A stretch of 64,000 nt of DNA from positions 1 to 64,000 of the forward strand of contig ARYC01017919.1 of assembly GCA_000711775.1 (NCBI GenBank), in the 5' to 3' direction. The translations under genes and the position numbers were made by a program. Origin of the DNA: Oxytricha trifallax. Its lineage: Eukaryota; Ciliophora; Spirotrichea; Sporadotrichida; Oxytrichidae. Shown piece after piece: positions 38,186-52,211 of this stretch (positions are counted from its first letter, which is position 1; each line of letters starts with the position of its first letter). Below the pieces are notes generated by a model. That model searched no databases. It had not been told where the DNA came from and saw only the letters and a program-made list of their open reading frames with translations.

Positions 38186-38625
38186 TCATTTCTAAGGAAC
38201 TAAATCACTTAATATAATATCTTCGAATGTCTCTTAAAGTTCTTAAAAGTTAAAAATTTCAACAATATTATTAAATCCTCTTTTAAATTCTAAATAATTA
38301 TTTTATGTTGATTGTTAAATATCCATTAAATGCCGAGTTTTTTTTAGTTTATATTTGTAGAATTCTTCCAAACTGTTCATGATTTTATGACTCAAACATA
38401 CCATATTATTGTAATTATAACTGTAGGAAACTTCCTTGAAAATTATTAGCATTTGTATATTGAAGTAATTATTTTAATGATTAAAACCATTAAATAAATC
38501 ATTTATTTATTTTTTGAATTTTTCAATTTATAACTAAAAAGACTTATTACTTTCCAGTTGTTCATAGCAGAGTCTTACAATTAATGAAGTTATTATGCTA
38601 TTTCAATTACCTCTAATTTTTTCAT
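38186..38625 (-). pseudogene. IIPEK-family copy with frameshifts
   Basis: Starts MKKLEVIEIAQQLHQLQ and ends ELQETFEDIILSDLVPQK then TGA, but the two ends are in different frames and a TGA falls near 38390. At least one indel in the middle. Confidence 0.6.
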
Positions 38626-38739
38626 TTGTTAAATTAATATTGCTTATATATAATTGATTTAGGAAAAATGATTGATATTGAATTAATAAAGTATTAAATT
38701 TGTAGCATATTCTTTGTAGAAACGGTAAAAAATTGGTAA

Positions 38740-38900
38740 TTTTTACTTTTTGCAATATTATTTTTATGCATCCCTAGTCAAGATAATTCTTTTTTTTTAT
38801 TTTGGCATTATTATTAGTGAAAAAAATCATATAAAATAAAAATAAATTTATCTAATCTAGGGATGTATGGATAAAAAAATATTACCAAAAATAAAATCCA
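38740..38900. mobile_element. Small inverted-repeat element in the array spacer
   Basis: GCATCCCTAG at about 38768 and CTAGGGATGTA at about 38857 are the inner part of imperfect inverted arms of roughly 25-35 bp flanking about 80 bp of AT-rich DNA. Possibly a MITE remnant; weak support. Confidence 0.35.
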
Positions 38901-39572
38901 GCAATTTTAGAATCCTTACTAAAAATATTCCCATTTCTTATTGGTTTGGCAAATACAACTAACCTGAATTAAAAGCTTTATTATTTTTATTTTTAATTTT
39001 TTGCCATAATTAAATTTACTTTCAGCAATATTATTAAATTTAAACTTAAAATTTTAATTTTAAGCTTAAAAATTGTAAAGTTAAATATTTATAAAATTTT
39101 AAGAAAACCCTTTTTGCTAAATAAATATAACTTTATTAAAAGTTTCATATTTTTTAATATTATTACAAGAATAAGCTCCACCTGAGTTGGAATAAATTTA
39201 AGTTCATTATATATTCTTTTAGTTCCACAGTTTCTTATGCTATATTCTACCCTTCTAATATTTAATAAAAGATTATAGTGATATACGAAATAATAGATGA
39301 TTAAGGTTATTAAGTAAAGAAAAATGTATTAATTGTATTATAATTATGTAAACTTATTAAAACCAAATAAATCTTAAAATACCCTTTATACCGGAATTTG
39401 ATAGAAATATTAAAAATATTAAGTTAAAATTGAAATGAATTATAATAAACTTTGAAGTTTATTATTTATAAACATGTATAAATACTTCATTTTACATTCT
39501 CAACAAAGTAAATAATTAAAGTTAAGTTTTAAAATTAATTAGACTAAATTTAATAATTTTAATTTTTAGGCA

Positions 39573-40010
39573 TCATTTCTCTGGAATTATAGATTCTAGA
39601 ATAATATCTATATATTATTTTAGCTCTTATTAATTGTCTATTTATATATCTACCCTTGAAATCCTATCATTAGCATTATTTAATTCTCTCTGAATTACTT
39701 AAAATTATTTCATTAAGAAGTCTAGATCTTAATTTTCTAATTTTTATTCATCCAAATCAAGATCTTTAAAGAGTGACTATACTGAGGTCGAATAACCTTC
39801 GATGAATTTATATTATTGTTATCTATCATAATCTTCGAAACGTAATAATCATGTTAGAAAGCTTTTTTCTCTTGCTGAAGATAGATTGATCATATTTTGC
39901 TTTAGAGCTTTTTCGTGTAAAATATTTTGTTTTAGATTATTTAATCTTTAATCAAACAGAGTTTCCTGATTAACTAAGTCGGTGAGTTAAGATTTAAGAG
40001 TTGTTGACAT
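39573..40010 (-). pseudogene. IIPEK-family copy with one in-frame TGA
   Basis: Starts MSTTLKSQLTDLVNQ; ends YIDIILESIIPEK then TGA. The start and end share one frame across 145 codons, broken only by a TGA after SFLT. Otherwise coding-like throughout. Confidence 0.65.
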
Positions 40011-41209
40011 TTTATTCATATATTTTTACAATCAATATATAATATTTTGAATAAAATACTTGCGAGATTTAAATATTCAAATAATTTGGGCAATTATTGA
40101 AGGACTGTTAATAAAGTATTAAATTATTAAACAAAAATAAATGATATTAACTTACTTAATTCTATAATTTCTTATTTAAATTAAGTTGATTTAAGAATAT
40201 TTTATTTTTTACAAATATTTATAATATAATAAAGTTTATCAAAATGTGATTAATTTTGAAAAAATTGCATCATACTTAATTAACTTTTTATTTAATCTGA
40301 TTTAGTTTAATCTAAAGGTTATATTTTACTAAATAAATAATTTAAAAATAAAGATACTAGAAATTCGTGCTTGTATCAATCAGTCAATCGAATTCCTTAA
40401 TATAAAAATGCTAATATTATTGGACAATTACCTAAAATTTAGAATATATCCACTTTATAAGAAATTTTTAATATAAAGTTAATATTTATTGCTTAATCAG
40501 TGAAAACAAATTAATTTCTATTATTAAATTCAGTATTATTTGTAATAAATATCAAATAATTTATTCCAATGAATTAAATTAATCTAGACTAAATATTCAA
40601 ACTAGAAGCTTGAGTTGGATATATCAAAGTCAAAGCATAAAACTATCTTAATATGTTATTTATTTAACTAACGTTTTACAATTAATTTCCTTCAGCTTTC
40701 AATAATAAAATAAAATTTTCAAACCTAACTATTGGATGATTTCAAGTAAATTTTCTTTTGCTCTTTATAAATCAATAAAAATAATATTTAGTTTATATGA
40801 TATTTATCATATTTCAAATAAAATTTACAACGTTTACCTTTTAAATATTATGTATTGCACTATTTTCTGTGGAAAATCTATATGATTTAAAAATATTGAA
40901 ATTAATATATTTTATAGTTTAATTTCACAAAGTAATTTTTGAAATAGATAGAAATTCTAAATTATAATAAGCAATTAACATTATTTTATATTTAAATTAA
41001 TTATTTTTTTGAGAAAAATTAAATATCTAACAATCTTAATAAATAATTTAATGCTTTATTTACAAAAATTTATAAAACCTTCTTCTTATCTTTAAAAAAA
41101 ATAAGATTTTAATTAAATTAATAAATTATTTAATTTTAAAGAATTGTATAAGCTCTTAATTGATTCATTAGTTTTAAAATACTTCATAAACAATTTCAAG
41201 TCATCTTTT
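40011..41209. other. AT-rich array spacer
   Basis: No recognisable copy or other gene; long poly-A/T-rich sequence. Confidence 0.5.
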
Positions 41210-41656
41210 TCATTTTTCTGGAATAATGTAATTCAACATAAATTCGAATTCTTTTAAATCCTTATATTTTTATATTTCTCGCTCTTAATAACCAATATTT
41301 TAATTTTACTATTCTAATTATCCTTATATTGATTGAATATTTTTAATGATATATTTAGCATTAAATCCTGACTTTGAATTTTTCTATTTAAAATAATCCT
41401 AATAAAGCTCTCTGATTTGATCCCTAATTGATTATATGGTTCTTTAATTTAATTTATAAAATTGAAATCTGCTATTTTCTTATAAAGATATCAAAAATTA
41501 TAATCTTTGAATTTCGAAATTAGAAAATAAATCAATTACTTTTAAATTAAATAATCTTTCATGTTAAATTTTCTATTTCAAATTTCCCAATCTAAAAGAT
41601 AAATCATTTCCTTCATTTAATAAACCATCGAAAAGTGATTAAATATAAGATTCCAT
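41210..41656 (-). CDS. IIPEK-family copy, open
   Basis: 148 residues without interruption. Starts MESYIQSLFDGLLNE; Gln-rich helix; ends FEFMLNYIIPEK then TGA. Confidence 0.78.
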
Positions 41657-41993
41657 TATTTTTGTTTTTATTAAATTTATAATTATAAAAATTTTCAAGA
41701 CTTTTCTGTTTAATAGTGATATTTGTAATATTATCAGTATTTAGAATGAAAAATTGAATTAATATTTATAAATTTAAATAAGTTTCAATGAAAAGATTAA
41801 GAGTATTTTTATTTTAACATCTGACTATATATTCAAGTAAAAATTAAATATTATCAAGATAGATTTATTAATATTCCTAAATATATAAAAGCTATTCTAG
41901 CAAATTATGCTAAATTAATAAATGATGAATAAATGAGTATAAATTAAATTTTGAATTTTAATTAAATATATTTTGTAATTAAATTTAATTTAT

Positions 41994-42452
41994 TCATTTC
42001 TCAGGAATTATGTTTTCAAGAATTTGATCTTCAAATGCTCTTTAAATATCTGAATCTGTAATTTAATATTCAATTTCACAAACTTCATTCCAAGCTCTAA
42101 GAAATCTTATCTTTAACTCTGAAAATTAATTAGCTGCTTCAAAAAATGTCATTTTTCCTTTTTTGTTATTTTACAATATAATCTCCATTTATATTGACTA
42201 AAGTTCTATATTAATTAAAGTCATTTCATAGTTATTTCGATTAAATTTTTAATGTTTACTTAATGTTAATTAATTTAATTTGGTTTTCTAACTTTTTATA
42301 TTTTAAAATGTCATTCTTCACCAAAACTTTAACATTTTTATTAAAAAAGTTTCAGCATTTTTAAGTTTTTATTTCATTGCATCTAATTTGTAATTTAAAT
42401 CAATTTCAAATGCAATTAATTTATTTGATAAATTTTATAGGTTTGATTCCAT
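41994..42452 (-). pseudogene. IIPEK-family copy with one in-frame TGA
   Basis: 153 codons in one frame; starts MESNLQNLSNKLIAFE, ends RAFEDQILENIIPEK then TGA. TGA replaces one codon within K-M-L-K-F-W-(TGA)-R-M, at the same aligned position as the TGA of the copy at 60890. No indel. Confidence 0.7.
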
Positions 42453-43999
42453 TTTTGATTCTTTTTGTGCCAATTGAAAGTTGCAATATTTATTAAATAA
42501 TTGTGTAAAAAATTTTGATTTAAAGAAAACTAAATTATCTCAGATAAAAAATTATGATTATAAAATAATAAATAATTTTTAATTTTAATAGTAACTTATT
42601 GACAACAAGCATATCCTATTGTTATTTCAGATAAAAATTCCCATTTAAAAATCTTTTTGAAACCATTAAAGTTTGGAGTTTAATTCTAAAATTCATCAAA
42701 TTTAAATTGGAAAATACATAGAACTTTATCTGAAAATGAAGATCTAAATTGCAATTCAATTAGCATGAACGAAGTAGTAATAATCTTTCTTTATTAAAAA
42801 TATGGCAATAAGAACAAATAATTAATAATATATCATCTCCAAACACGCAAGTGTATTGAAACTATCCTATCAAAATCCAAATAAATAAATAATTAATTAT
42901 TGAACCTTAAGACTTTAAAATATCTTTCACTCATCAAGATAAAATAAGAAGTAACAATGACTTTATGTGTCATCGGATTGTTGATGTTTACCTACACATT
43001 GATTAATTATCTTTTAGTTATTAAATGGGGCTTAAGGGCTCAATTTATCTTTTATTTTTACGTTTCAATACTTTACAACACATAAACTCGTTTTTTTTAT
43101 TTTTTATAACAATAAATTATTTGTTCTTAATAGGAATCATGTAAGATAAAATAATTTTATAATTGTTATAATAAAAATGTTTATCATCCTCTATAAATAT
43201 TTTTAATCCGTTTTACTTAATTTAAAATACAGCATTTTCAATTAAAATATAAGAGTATCTAAAATCTATTTATTTAAAATATTTTGTTTTGAAATCTTAA
43301 GCTTTAAATAAATAATGCATTTAAAAAACTATTTTCTTTATCTTAATACTTTATTTTTAATATATAATTTAAATCAGTATAAAGTTATTTGCCTATAAAA
43401 TTCAAATAAATCTTCATTACACATATTTCTTCGACTATTAAATTACAAATGAACTGTTTTTAAATTATTAGTATTCTTAGAAGTAAATTTTATTAAAGTT
43501 TTTTTCTTCGAATAGAATATTTATTTTTGTTCTTTATTTAAGAGGACAAGAGTCACCAAATGCTATATGCTTTTAATATAAAATCATATAATATCAATAA
43601 AAGACATTTTTTTAATTTTAAAAGAAATGCTGTTATTTTCTTACAACTTTTATATTTTAAGATTATACAATCTCAAGTTAAATTGTCAAAATATATATTT
43701 AAAAAATTTGTAAACATACAAATCATCAATTAATTAGGTATTATAAAACATGATATAAGCAAGAGGATTGAAACTTAAAAGATTTACATGTAAAAGCTAA
43801 TTATTTTATATTATTAAAATATCTTTCTATAAAGTAAATTAATTAATCAATTCATCTTAAAATAATCGAGTTAAAATATTAAATTTTGTATTAAAATCAA
43901 TTAAATTTGAAAATTTTAATTTCTTTTTACAATTAATGCTTGCAATAGTAATAATTTTTTATTTTTACAATAATTAATTATTTAAATAGTTTATATCTT
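42453..43999. other. Spacer with plus-strand coding debris
   Basis: Around 42690-43090 the plus strand has coding-like stretches in alternating frames (RTLSENEDLNCNSISMNE; FKISFTHQDKIRSNNDF then MCHRIVDVYLHI). Frames shift and a TGA intervenes, so this looks like a decayed gene I cannot identify. The rest is AT-rich. Confidence 0.3.
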
Positions 44000-45050
44000 T
44001 CACTTTTAAGGATATATATACCGCAACATGAAATCTTCAAACTAAGTATAAGTTTCATTTAAAAAGTAATTTTCTATAGCTTCCTACTTATAAAAAATAT
44101 GTTTCAAGTCTTCACTTATTTTCAAAAGATCTTTATTAATTTCCTCAATAGTCAATTGGCATTCACGGGGTGGAAAAGTTTCAATCACTTTTTTAATGCC
44201 AAATTTTATGAATTTTGCATAAATTTAACCCAAGAAAATGTGTATAACCCATTAGATATAAAATAATATTGATTTATCTTTTAAGAAAATAATAATCGAA
44301 TTTGTTTATAAATATAAATGAAAAAACATTTAAATACATAATCTGATAACATATTGTAAAGAGTAGTACAAAAATTAAAGATGGTTCATTTTGCAACAAA
44401 TTTCTTATAATAATAAATACTATATTCATTACTAAAATATGATATAGAAGTATGATAGGAAGAGTAGTGTCTGGAGTTTAGATAACAATTAATAGAATTG
44501 AGTACATTTGGAATAACCACAAATGCCTAATAAATATAATACAGATCAATTGCAGCCTCATGTCTAAGAGTTCTTAAATGAAACTAGTATTCAGAAGAAA
44601 CGATAGAATCTTGGATGGGATGGTGTATAGAATCCATGTCAATAGAGATATGATTAATTGATTAATAATTTATATTAATGAAATAAGTCGGTGAAGTATT
44701 TTTTATTTTTTGTAAGGATTTGTTTAATAAAATATTAAATTTTAGCTCAGGACTCCCCCAGCTCTCACTTATCATTTAATCGTGCTTAATTCTTAGCTAT
44801 TTTAGTTTTTCATTATTTGCGTATAATTGATCCTTCAATTTTAATATTCAACCAAATTTGAATAAATATAAACTGAATAACTTTTGAAACAAATTCTGTC
44901 TTAAGTTTAATTGAGGCTATCGAATATTCTCTTCCTTTTGAGTAGAAATGTTCTTATAATTCTACGAATTTTTACCTAAGATTGAATTTTTTCTTGAATA
45001 TCGTTCTCTAAATGCTATAATTGTACTAAAATATGATTTTGGCAATCCAT
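44000..45050 (-). pseudogene. IIPEK-family copy split by about 500 bp
   Basis: The N-terminal half (45050 to about 44752, starts MDCQNHILVQLQHLEND) and C-terminal half (about 44215 to 44000, ends YTQFEDFMLRYIYPQK then TGA) together make one unit of normal length. The insert between carries an unrelated plus-strand coding block. A TGA and frame change also occur in the N-terminal half. No pointer pair restores the frame. Confidence 0.55.
44502..44661 (+). other. Orphan coding block inside the split array copy
   Basis: Plus-strand frame reading VHLEQPQMPNKYNTDQLQ, then PHVQEFLNETSIQKKRQ and NLGWDGVQNPCQQRYD. Less AT-rich than surroundings, no stop, with TGA just upstream. Unrelated to the array family. 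Candidate stray gene segment. Confidence 0.45.
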
Positions 45051-45817
45051 TTAAAAAAAAGAAATTTTATTAATTATAATAATTATTTATAATTCACAAT
45101 TTATATTAACAAATATAAGTATAAATGTAGAATAATAATATTATATTATTACTGTATTTTAGAAATGTAATTTATTTAAAATATTAGAAAAAAAATGATT
45201 GGAAGACATGCCTTAAATTAAGTTTTAATTATTGCTTCCCATATACATGAGAAAAATAAAGCCGATTAATTTGAAGCCATTTTAAATAAACAAAATAAAT
45301 AACTTTAAACATAGTACAAGTCAAATTGCTTTTTTTAAAAAATTTTACGTTAAAATCTTTTATTAAATTGAGTTCTATAAAACAAAATGTAATTTTATTC
45401 ATAAATTAAGTTTAAATAAAAAGTATATTTTATATGACTTCATTATTTTATACTATAAGCATTTATTATATACACTTTATTTGGATAATTTTTACTAATT
45501 AATATCATATCATTTATTATGCTAATTTAAACTATAAATATTAAAAAATTTTGCATTTAAACTAAAATTTATATTAGCAAAATTTTCTTTATTTATTGTA
45601 AGTTTATTAAAGGTTCAAGCATTTTGTACTTATAATTTCTTAATATTATAAGGTCTATAAATTAGTGTTATAAATAATAATATTCACATAAATTACAATA
45701 TATTATTTAGGATATAACAAAATAATATTAAGAATGTATAAATATTATTGTATGAGTGATTAACATATTTATTGACAATTACTAATTAAATTAATTATTT
45801 GTTAGACTAATTTTTAT
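45051..45817. other. AT-rich array spacer
   Basis: No convincing gene. A short plus-strand open patch near 45210-45300 is too weak to call. Confidence 0.45.
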
Positions 45818-46420
45818 TCATTTTTAAGGCATAATATTATCAATAACAGCTTCTTCAAAAACTTTTTAAATATTTTACTCAGTAATTAAATGCTCGATCG
45901 AGTCTATTTAGTCTTTTAGGGGGTTCTTGCATCACACTATTTTTATTAAAAATGTTAGCCAAAATTAAATTGAAATATAATATAGGTAAAAAAGTTACTT
46001 GAATAAGAAAAAATTAATTATTTTAATCATAATTTTTGAAAATTCCTTTAATCAAAGTTAACAATTAACTAAAAGGAGAGTTATGTTTTTATTTAGAGAT
46101 GGTAAAAGTTATAATGATTAAGCTTTTTAAAATTTTAACATAAGAGTTAAAAATTGGTTTTTATATAAGGGAACGACTTATAAGTACCTCTCGTCTTTTA
46201 TCATTCTAAACTGGTCCTCAAAATCGAATAACTTATAAAATTGTTTCTCAATTGTTGAATTTTACATGTTTGACCCTTAAATTATAATTTCTAATTCAAT
46301 AGATTGAATTTCAGCAATCATTTGCCACAAAATATTACTAGAATTTCATAATATATTTGATTATTCATTTTATTGTAAAGATTCAAACGATTTTCAACTT
46401 AAATATTCTGATGATTTCAT
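45818..46420 (-). pseudogene. Decayed IIPEK-family copy
   Basis: C-terminal block (LITEQNIQKVFEEAVIDNIMPQK then TGA, broken here as LITEQNIQKVFEE and AVIDNIMPQK) at 45818-45940; N-terminal text from MKSSEYLS at about 46420 with two in-frame TGAs, then MIAEIQSIELEIII. About 200 bp between the parts is AT-rich. Confidence 0.5.
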
Positions 46421-48173
46421 ACTTTAAAAAAAAAATATACATTTCAAGACAAAATATCTATAATTGTTGATTTTCTAATCTAAAAAAAATGCATTGTACA
46501 AATATAATTAAGGTTTCAATTTTGACAATTTCCAGATTAATAGCTCGAGATTTTGTTTCATCTTGAATTTTTTCAAAAATTAATTATAATTTATAAATTT
46601 TAATGCCAGCATAAATTGTTAAATTTTCAAATATAAAAATGAATGAGAAAGAGTTTGATAATAAGCATAAATATTTTTTGAAATATAATCTATAACTTTT
46701 CCTTTGGTTTATTAAAAATAAAATAATAAATTAATATGACTTAAATTATTTTTTTTCAAATATTTTGATAATTTATCTGTTTTATACATATTTTTATTTA
46801 TCATTTAAATAATATTAAAATTGAATAAACTTTCATCAAAAGCTTATTAACCTGCAAAAATTTGTGATGAATATCTTTTATTATTATTATTAATATTTGT
46901 TCATCACAATTTAACCTAGAAAACAAACTGTAATAAATAAGAAGAAAAATCCTTTCTAAAAATTCAGTTTAGTGGCTTTAAATTATCACTTATTTAAAGT
47001 TTTGATAAAAAATAATTTTAAAAATCTTAAATAGTGATTCTATCTCATTAAAAACAAATTTTTAAAGAAGTTCAGTTTTTTTAAGCGTCAATGAATAAAA
47101 TTCTTTTTTGTTAAACTATTTACCCTGAAAAAGTATTAAATAAGTAAAACATTGATGAACATATTGAAGTGTCTTTTTGTCTTGGAATTTTTATGCTCAT
47201 TATTTTTCATTGATCATACTCTACATATTCTTAATATTTTTTATATAACATATTTGTAATTATAAATAATTAAAAATTTTATCCTCTACCTTTATTTTAA
47301 AAATTTTATATGTATTTTAAAATACTTCACTTTTATTAGTTATTTGATAATTTTTGAACAAAATAATTAAAAAATCATTTAATTATAAAGCTTGAGAGAA
47401 GTTTTCTGATTACAACATTCGAATTATATTATTTGGCAATAAAAAAATTAGTATTATGAAACATATTAATTAAAAATTTTTCATGATCATATTTTTAAGA
47501 ATTTATTAATATTTTTTTTTTAAAAATTGGAATTTCATTCAAGTTATATAAAAGTTTCGAATATTTAAAATGTGAGTAATATATCATAATTTATTATTAA
47601 TTTTTTTTTAGTTATAAGTAAGAATAATATAATTTTATTTATGAGACATAAAACTTCCGTAAAGCGGGAAACTACTACTATGGATACAAATTGTAATTAA
47701 TAAAGTTATTTGTAATATTAGCTTTTTATAATTTATAGAAGCATATTTATTATGAGAATTTCGACCTCAATTAAAAATGTATTTGGCTCAATATTCTAGT
47801 TTATTTGTGTATATAACCTCTGACAATACTTTGAGATAAATCTAATTCCCATTCTAAAAATCATAAATTATTTCCATAAGATTAAGTATTCTAGATTTGT
47901 AGATCTTTAGTAAATTATTTAAAGTTAAATAATTATTGAAAATATTTTTAATCGCTTGAGAATTAAAATTTAAAATTTACTCTCCAAACTAAATTATTCT
48001 ATATTTTAATGATATTTTGTAAATTCAAAAAATTACAATTTTAGAAATTTTTAATTGGATATTATCTATAATTTACCCATATATTTTAACAAATAAGCGT
48101 ATAAAAAAATAGATCAATGCAGGTTAAATATTTTATTGTTCTTAATTAAAATTTCTAATTTATTTTTTATCAA
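46421..48173. other. Longest empty array spacer
   Basis: About 1.75 kb of AT-rich DNA. A short GC-richer patch at 47640-47690 contains GGGAAACTAC, reminiscent of the arms of the 19.6-kb element, but no paired arm was found. Confidence 0.4.
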
Positions 48174-48647
48174 TCATTTCTCAGGAAATAACTCTTCTAA
48201 TATATTTGATTAAAATACATGAATTTTATCATTTTCAAAGTATTCCTCTATCTCATCCTGGTGTGAAGCAAGTTACTTAAACTGATTTTTGGCATTGCAT
48301 AAATTATATTCAATTTATTTCAATTTATATACATATCTTGTATTTAATTTATCTCTAATGTTTTTTATTATTTAATTGTAGAGTCATAACATGTCATTCT
48401 TGATATTTTTATAATTTCTCATTTAATAATGAATATATAATCCATATAATTTGAATTTTTCAAATGGAGTTAGAGTAAAATTGTGATCAGGGATGTGATT
48501 CTGGCTTAAATTCAAAAATGTCTTGCATTCATCTTTAACACATACTCTTAATTTTTCATCAGTATCTTAAAACATCTTGATTCTGAATATAATTTTATTC
48601 TCTAAATTCTTATATTCTTGCTTGAGTTAGTTTATTGTGTTTTCCAT
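48174..48647 (-). pseudogene. IIPEK-family copy with one in-frame TGA
   Basis: 158 codons in a single frame, MENTINQLKQEYKNLE to SNILEELFPEK then TGA. One TGA codon after KNDML. Includes a distinctive SQNHIPDHNFTLTPFEK stretch. No indel. Confidence 0.7.
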
Positions 48648-49109
48648 TTTAAATATTATTAATTAAGTCATAAATTTTAAAAGAATTTTAATGGACTAAT
48701 TCTATATTCATTTGAAGATTCACATTATTAGTTTAGGTCTATTTAGTATAAATTAAGGATATATTGATAAAATTAAGGATATTTTAGATAATCATAATTT
48801 ATACCTATTAATTAACAAATGAAAGATATGATCAAATTATTAATATTTAATAGACTGTACTTACTGAAATTAATAATGAGCTTAGGCCAGCAATATATGC
48901 AAGATTTTTTCATTCAAAACAATAATTTTAGAATATTTTATCTGGACAATTTTTTACATTTATAAAAGTTTTACATAAAACTAATATAATATAGAGTTAT
49001 TAATTGAGTTAATAGCTTCTAAAAAACCTGCATGAATTATATTCAAAGTTGCTTTGTTATTATTTTTTTAATAAATATTTTACACATAAATTAAAAATAA
49101 CATATTTTT

Positions 49110-49555
49110 TCATTTCTAAGGAATTAATTCTTATAACATAATCTCTTCATTTTATTATTGTATCTTCTGCCAAAATAATGCTTCAGTCAATTCCTAATGT
49201 TATAATTTTCTACTGCTTAATTCCCAATCACAATATAATCTCAAATTTTATTCCAATTTAAATTAGATTAATCGTATTCAGTTATTCCATATTTAATCCA
49301 TAACTCTTCTCTTTTGGCAAAGAAATCCTATTAATAATTACTTTGATTAAAATTTATGAAAAAATATAGTTTATATTCATGTTTGGGGAATATTTCTGAT
49401 TCTCATACTAATTTAAGGATTTAAATATACTTTCATATGCTCTCAATTGAGTTTCCAATCTTTGTCAATATTATTCATAAATATAAGTTATTTTTCATAT
49501 GAGTTATTTCTACACCCTCTCGTTTGTTTTTTATATTTTCTATCACTAGGTCCAT
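49110..49555 (-). pseudogene. Heavily decayed IIPEK-family copy
   Basis: Start MDLVIENIKNKREGVE and end EEIMLQELIPQK then TGA are clear, but several frame changes and TGAs occur between them. Confidence 0.6.
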
Positions 49556-50178
49556 TTAATAGAATAGGAATATTTATATTAAAAATAAAAATTATAGAAA
49601 TTTAAAAATTTGTATCTCATCCCAGAGTATAATATTCAAATTATTTAAATCATAAATAAATTAAAGTGTACTTTAGTTCTTTATATTCGACTTAAACATA
49701 ATTATTTATTATAAAACAATTAATTTGATTGATTTTGACATCTTAGAATTAAAACACAAATCTTGTATTTAATATATTTACTATTTTTAGTGAGAATTTT
49801 CATCTTAGCCTTTTAATAATTAAAGTCTACCTTCTATTGAATATATGGAAATACTACAAAATATTAAACAAATTGAAATATGCTATAATATTTAAATTCA
49901 TACAGTAATTTGATATAAAATGAATTGATAAATTACCTTTATAAATACCTAAATAATTCAACTGTCTAGTTACTAACATTTTCAAATAAAAAGAATTAAA
50001 TAAATTAATTAGCTAGTAATAAGGTAATAATATTCAATTGTTATAATATTGTTAATACAAATTAAAATATCCATTATGCCAATAAATTTGAATTTTATTT
50101 TATTCAAGTATCTAACTCTTTTATCTTTAATTGATAAATTCAGTTTAATAAGTTTGCTAGATAATTAAAGAAATTTAA

Positions 50179-50631
50179 TCATTTTTCAGGGTAAATATCT
50201 TCTAATATTGCATTTTCTAATTCAATTTAAATATTTAATTCTGTATTTTATTAATCAATTATCTCAATATTTTCATTTTATTCAACTATTACTTTTTACA
50301 TTTTTTATATCTTCTTTTCTATACTTTAAGCCTCATCATCACTATAAATGTCGTTGGTATCATCTTTAAATTGAATAAACACAATTCCTAAATCTAAAAA
50401 CATTAAATTAATCTATATATCATAATATTTTGCAACTTTATCATAATTTTAGAGAATTTGTCTAGGTTGAATATTTTAATTTTATGACTTCATTTTAGAG
50501 ATAATATCAGTAATATTTTATTAAAATCTATTGGCTTTCTTATTCTTTTTATGTAAAATAGAATAACATTATTTTAATTTAATTTTAATAATTTCAAGTT
50601 CTGTCTTTAGATGTTATATTTTCAATTCCAT
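50179..50631 (-). CDS. IIPEK-family copy, open
   Basis: 150 residues uninterrupted. Starts MELKIQHLKTELEIIK; an acidic DDTNDIYSDDEA stretch mid-protein; ends ELENAILEDIYPEK then TGA. One of the best-preserved copies. Confidence 0.8.
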
Positions 50632-51141
50632 TTATTTATTAATTATAAATAGAAATTATAATAATCTTAAGTGTAATATTATCTGAAGGAATGTTTAATT
50701 TTTATTTGCGAGTCTAAATAACCTATATTAGGGTATAAAACTATTCATATATATAGATTTAAGAAGTAAGATTAAAATTCAATTTTATTTGTATAAATAA
50801 TGGATATGATAAAAAAAGATATTATAATTTTCTATAATCTGCAAAATCTTAAGTTTTATATTTTAACGAAACTATCTAAAAAATATTTAATTGAAATAAA
50901 TACTTACTTATTGTTACTATCTTCAAAATAAAAACTTTATGGGCAATATTTTTATTTTAATGATGAAATAATAAATCATTATTTATAATAGAAATAGATA
51001 AATTTTAACTTATTATTTATTGTTAAATGAAAACCTTTTAAGATGAAGACGGAATCATGTTGTATTGACCATAATTTTGTAAGTTACATTTATGATATCT
51101 ATAATTTTGTAAATACTCTTCCATCAATACTTTGTGTCATT

Positions 51142-51275
51142 GATGGTGACATACAGAGACTTCATTGTAAGGAAGCGAAAAGTACTGGTTAGGGAACTAT
51201 ATTCATGCAAACGGAGACATCTACGAGAGATACAGAAAAATTAGCAAAGCTGTTCGAGAACTTCAATTTCAATAA
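51142..51275 (+). pseudogene. Decayed MORN-like fragment
   Basis: Plus strand, GC-richer than the spacer. Frames give DGDIQRLHCKEAKSTGQGT and, one base shifted, HANGDIYERYRK, echoing a MORN repeat and the fragment at 16912-16995. No start or stop; frameshifted. Confidence 0.5.
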
Positions 51276-51749
51276 AATTATAAAGTATTAGTATTGTAAT
51301 TAATCTTATTGCTAATACCATCTATTTTTCTTATTATTTTTCATAAATAATAAATAAGGTTTTATCTATAAAAAATATTTATCAAATCCAAATTCAATAT
51401 AAATCAAGTTCTAAGAATATCTTGAATATTTAAAAAAGTTTTAATATCAATTAAAAACTTATTTATCAATGAAAATGTTCATAATTCAATATTCCAAATA
51501 GTTATAATATTTAATTACAAAGTAGTGATTAAATAATATAGTAGTGTATCAATTATAAGTGTAAATTTTAATATAATCATATGCGATAGAATATTAATAA
51601 AGGAATGTCAAATTAAAAGCTAGAGTTAAGATAAAAAATTATTCAAAATTATAAATAATCAATAAAATAAAAAAAAGGAATACATCAAAGTAGATTTTTA
51701 AGAAAATAATTGAAGTCATTATTTTTTATAAAAATTAGATAAGTTTAAT

Positions 51750-52211
51750 TCATTTCTCAGGAATAAGATCTTCTAATAAGATATTTTCAAACTATTCCTA
51801 AATAACTTGCTTTGTAATTTCTTCAAACTTGACAATCTTATTTTCAGTAATTGAAAAGTTCTATCTGATTTTTTATATTCTTTCTATTGCCTCATCAAAA
51901 ATTAATCCATCAAATTATTTCAATCTCTTCATTTTTATACGTTCTTTTAGTCTTTAAATGTCTTATCTCAAAAGCTTTAAAGAACCTTCAATACTATAAT
52001 ATAAAAGTCTTATATCTACATCTTGTATTTAACGAGAGACTTTTTGACTAATTTAATGAGTTTGAGAAATTTCATTGTAAAATTATAACATTTTGGTAAA
52101 ATATGTTATTCTTTTCATATTTTGTGGCTTCTCTAAGTATTCTTGTCTTGATTTTATTTCATTTTTCAATTTAGATATTTCTTACCACACAAGATCGAAA
52201 TTTATTTCCAT
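51750..52211 (-). CDS. IIPEK-family copy, open
   Basis: 153 residues uninterrupted. Starts MEINFDLVWQEISKLK; contains TKMLQFYNEI (K-M-x-x-F element); ends FENILLEDLIPEK then TGA. Confidence 0.8.
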
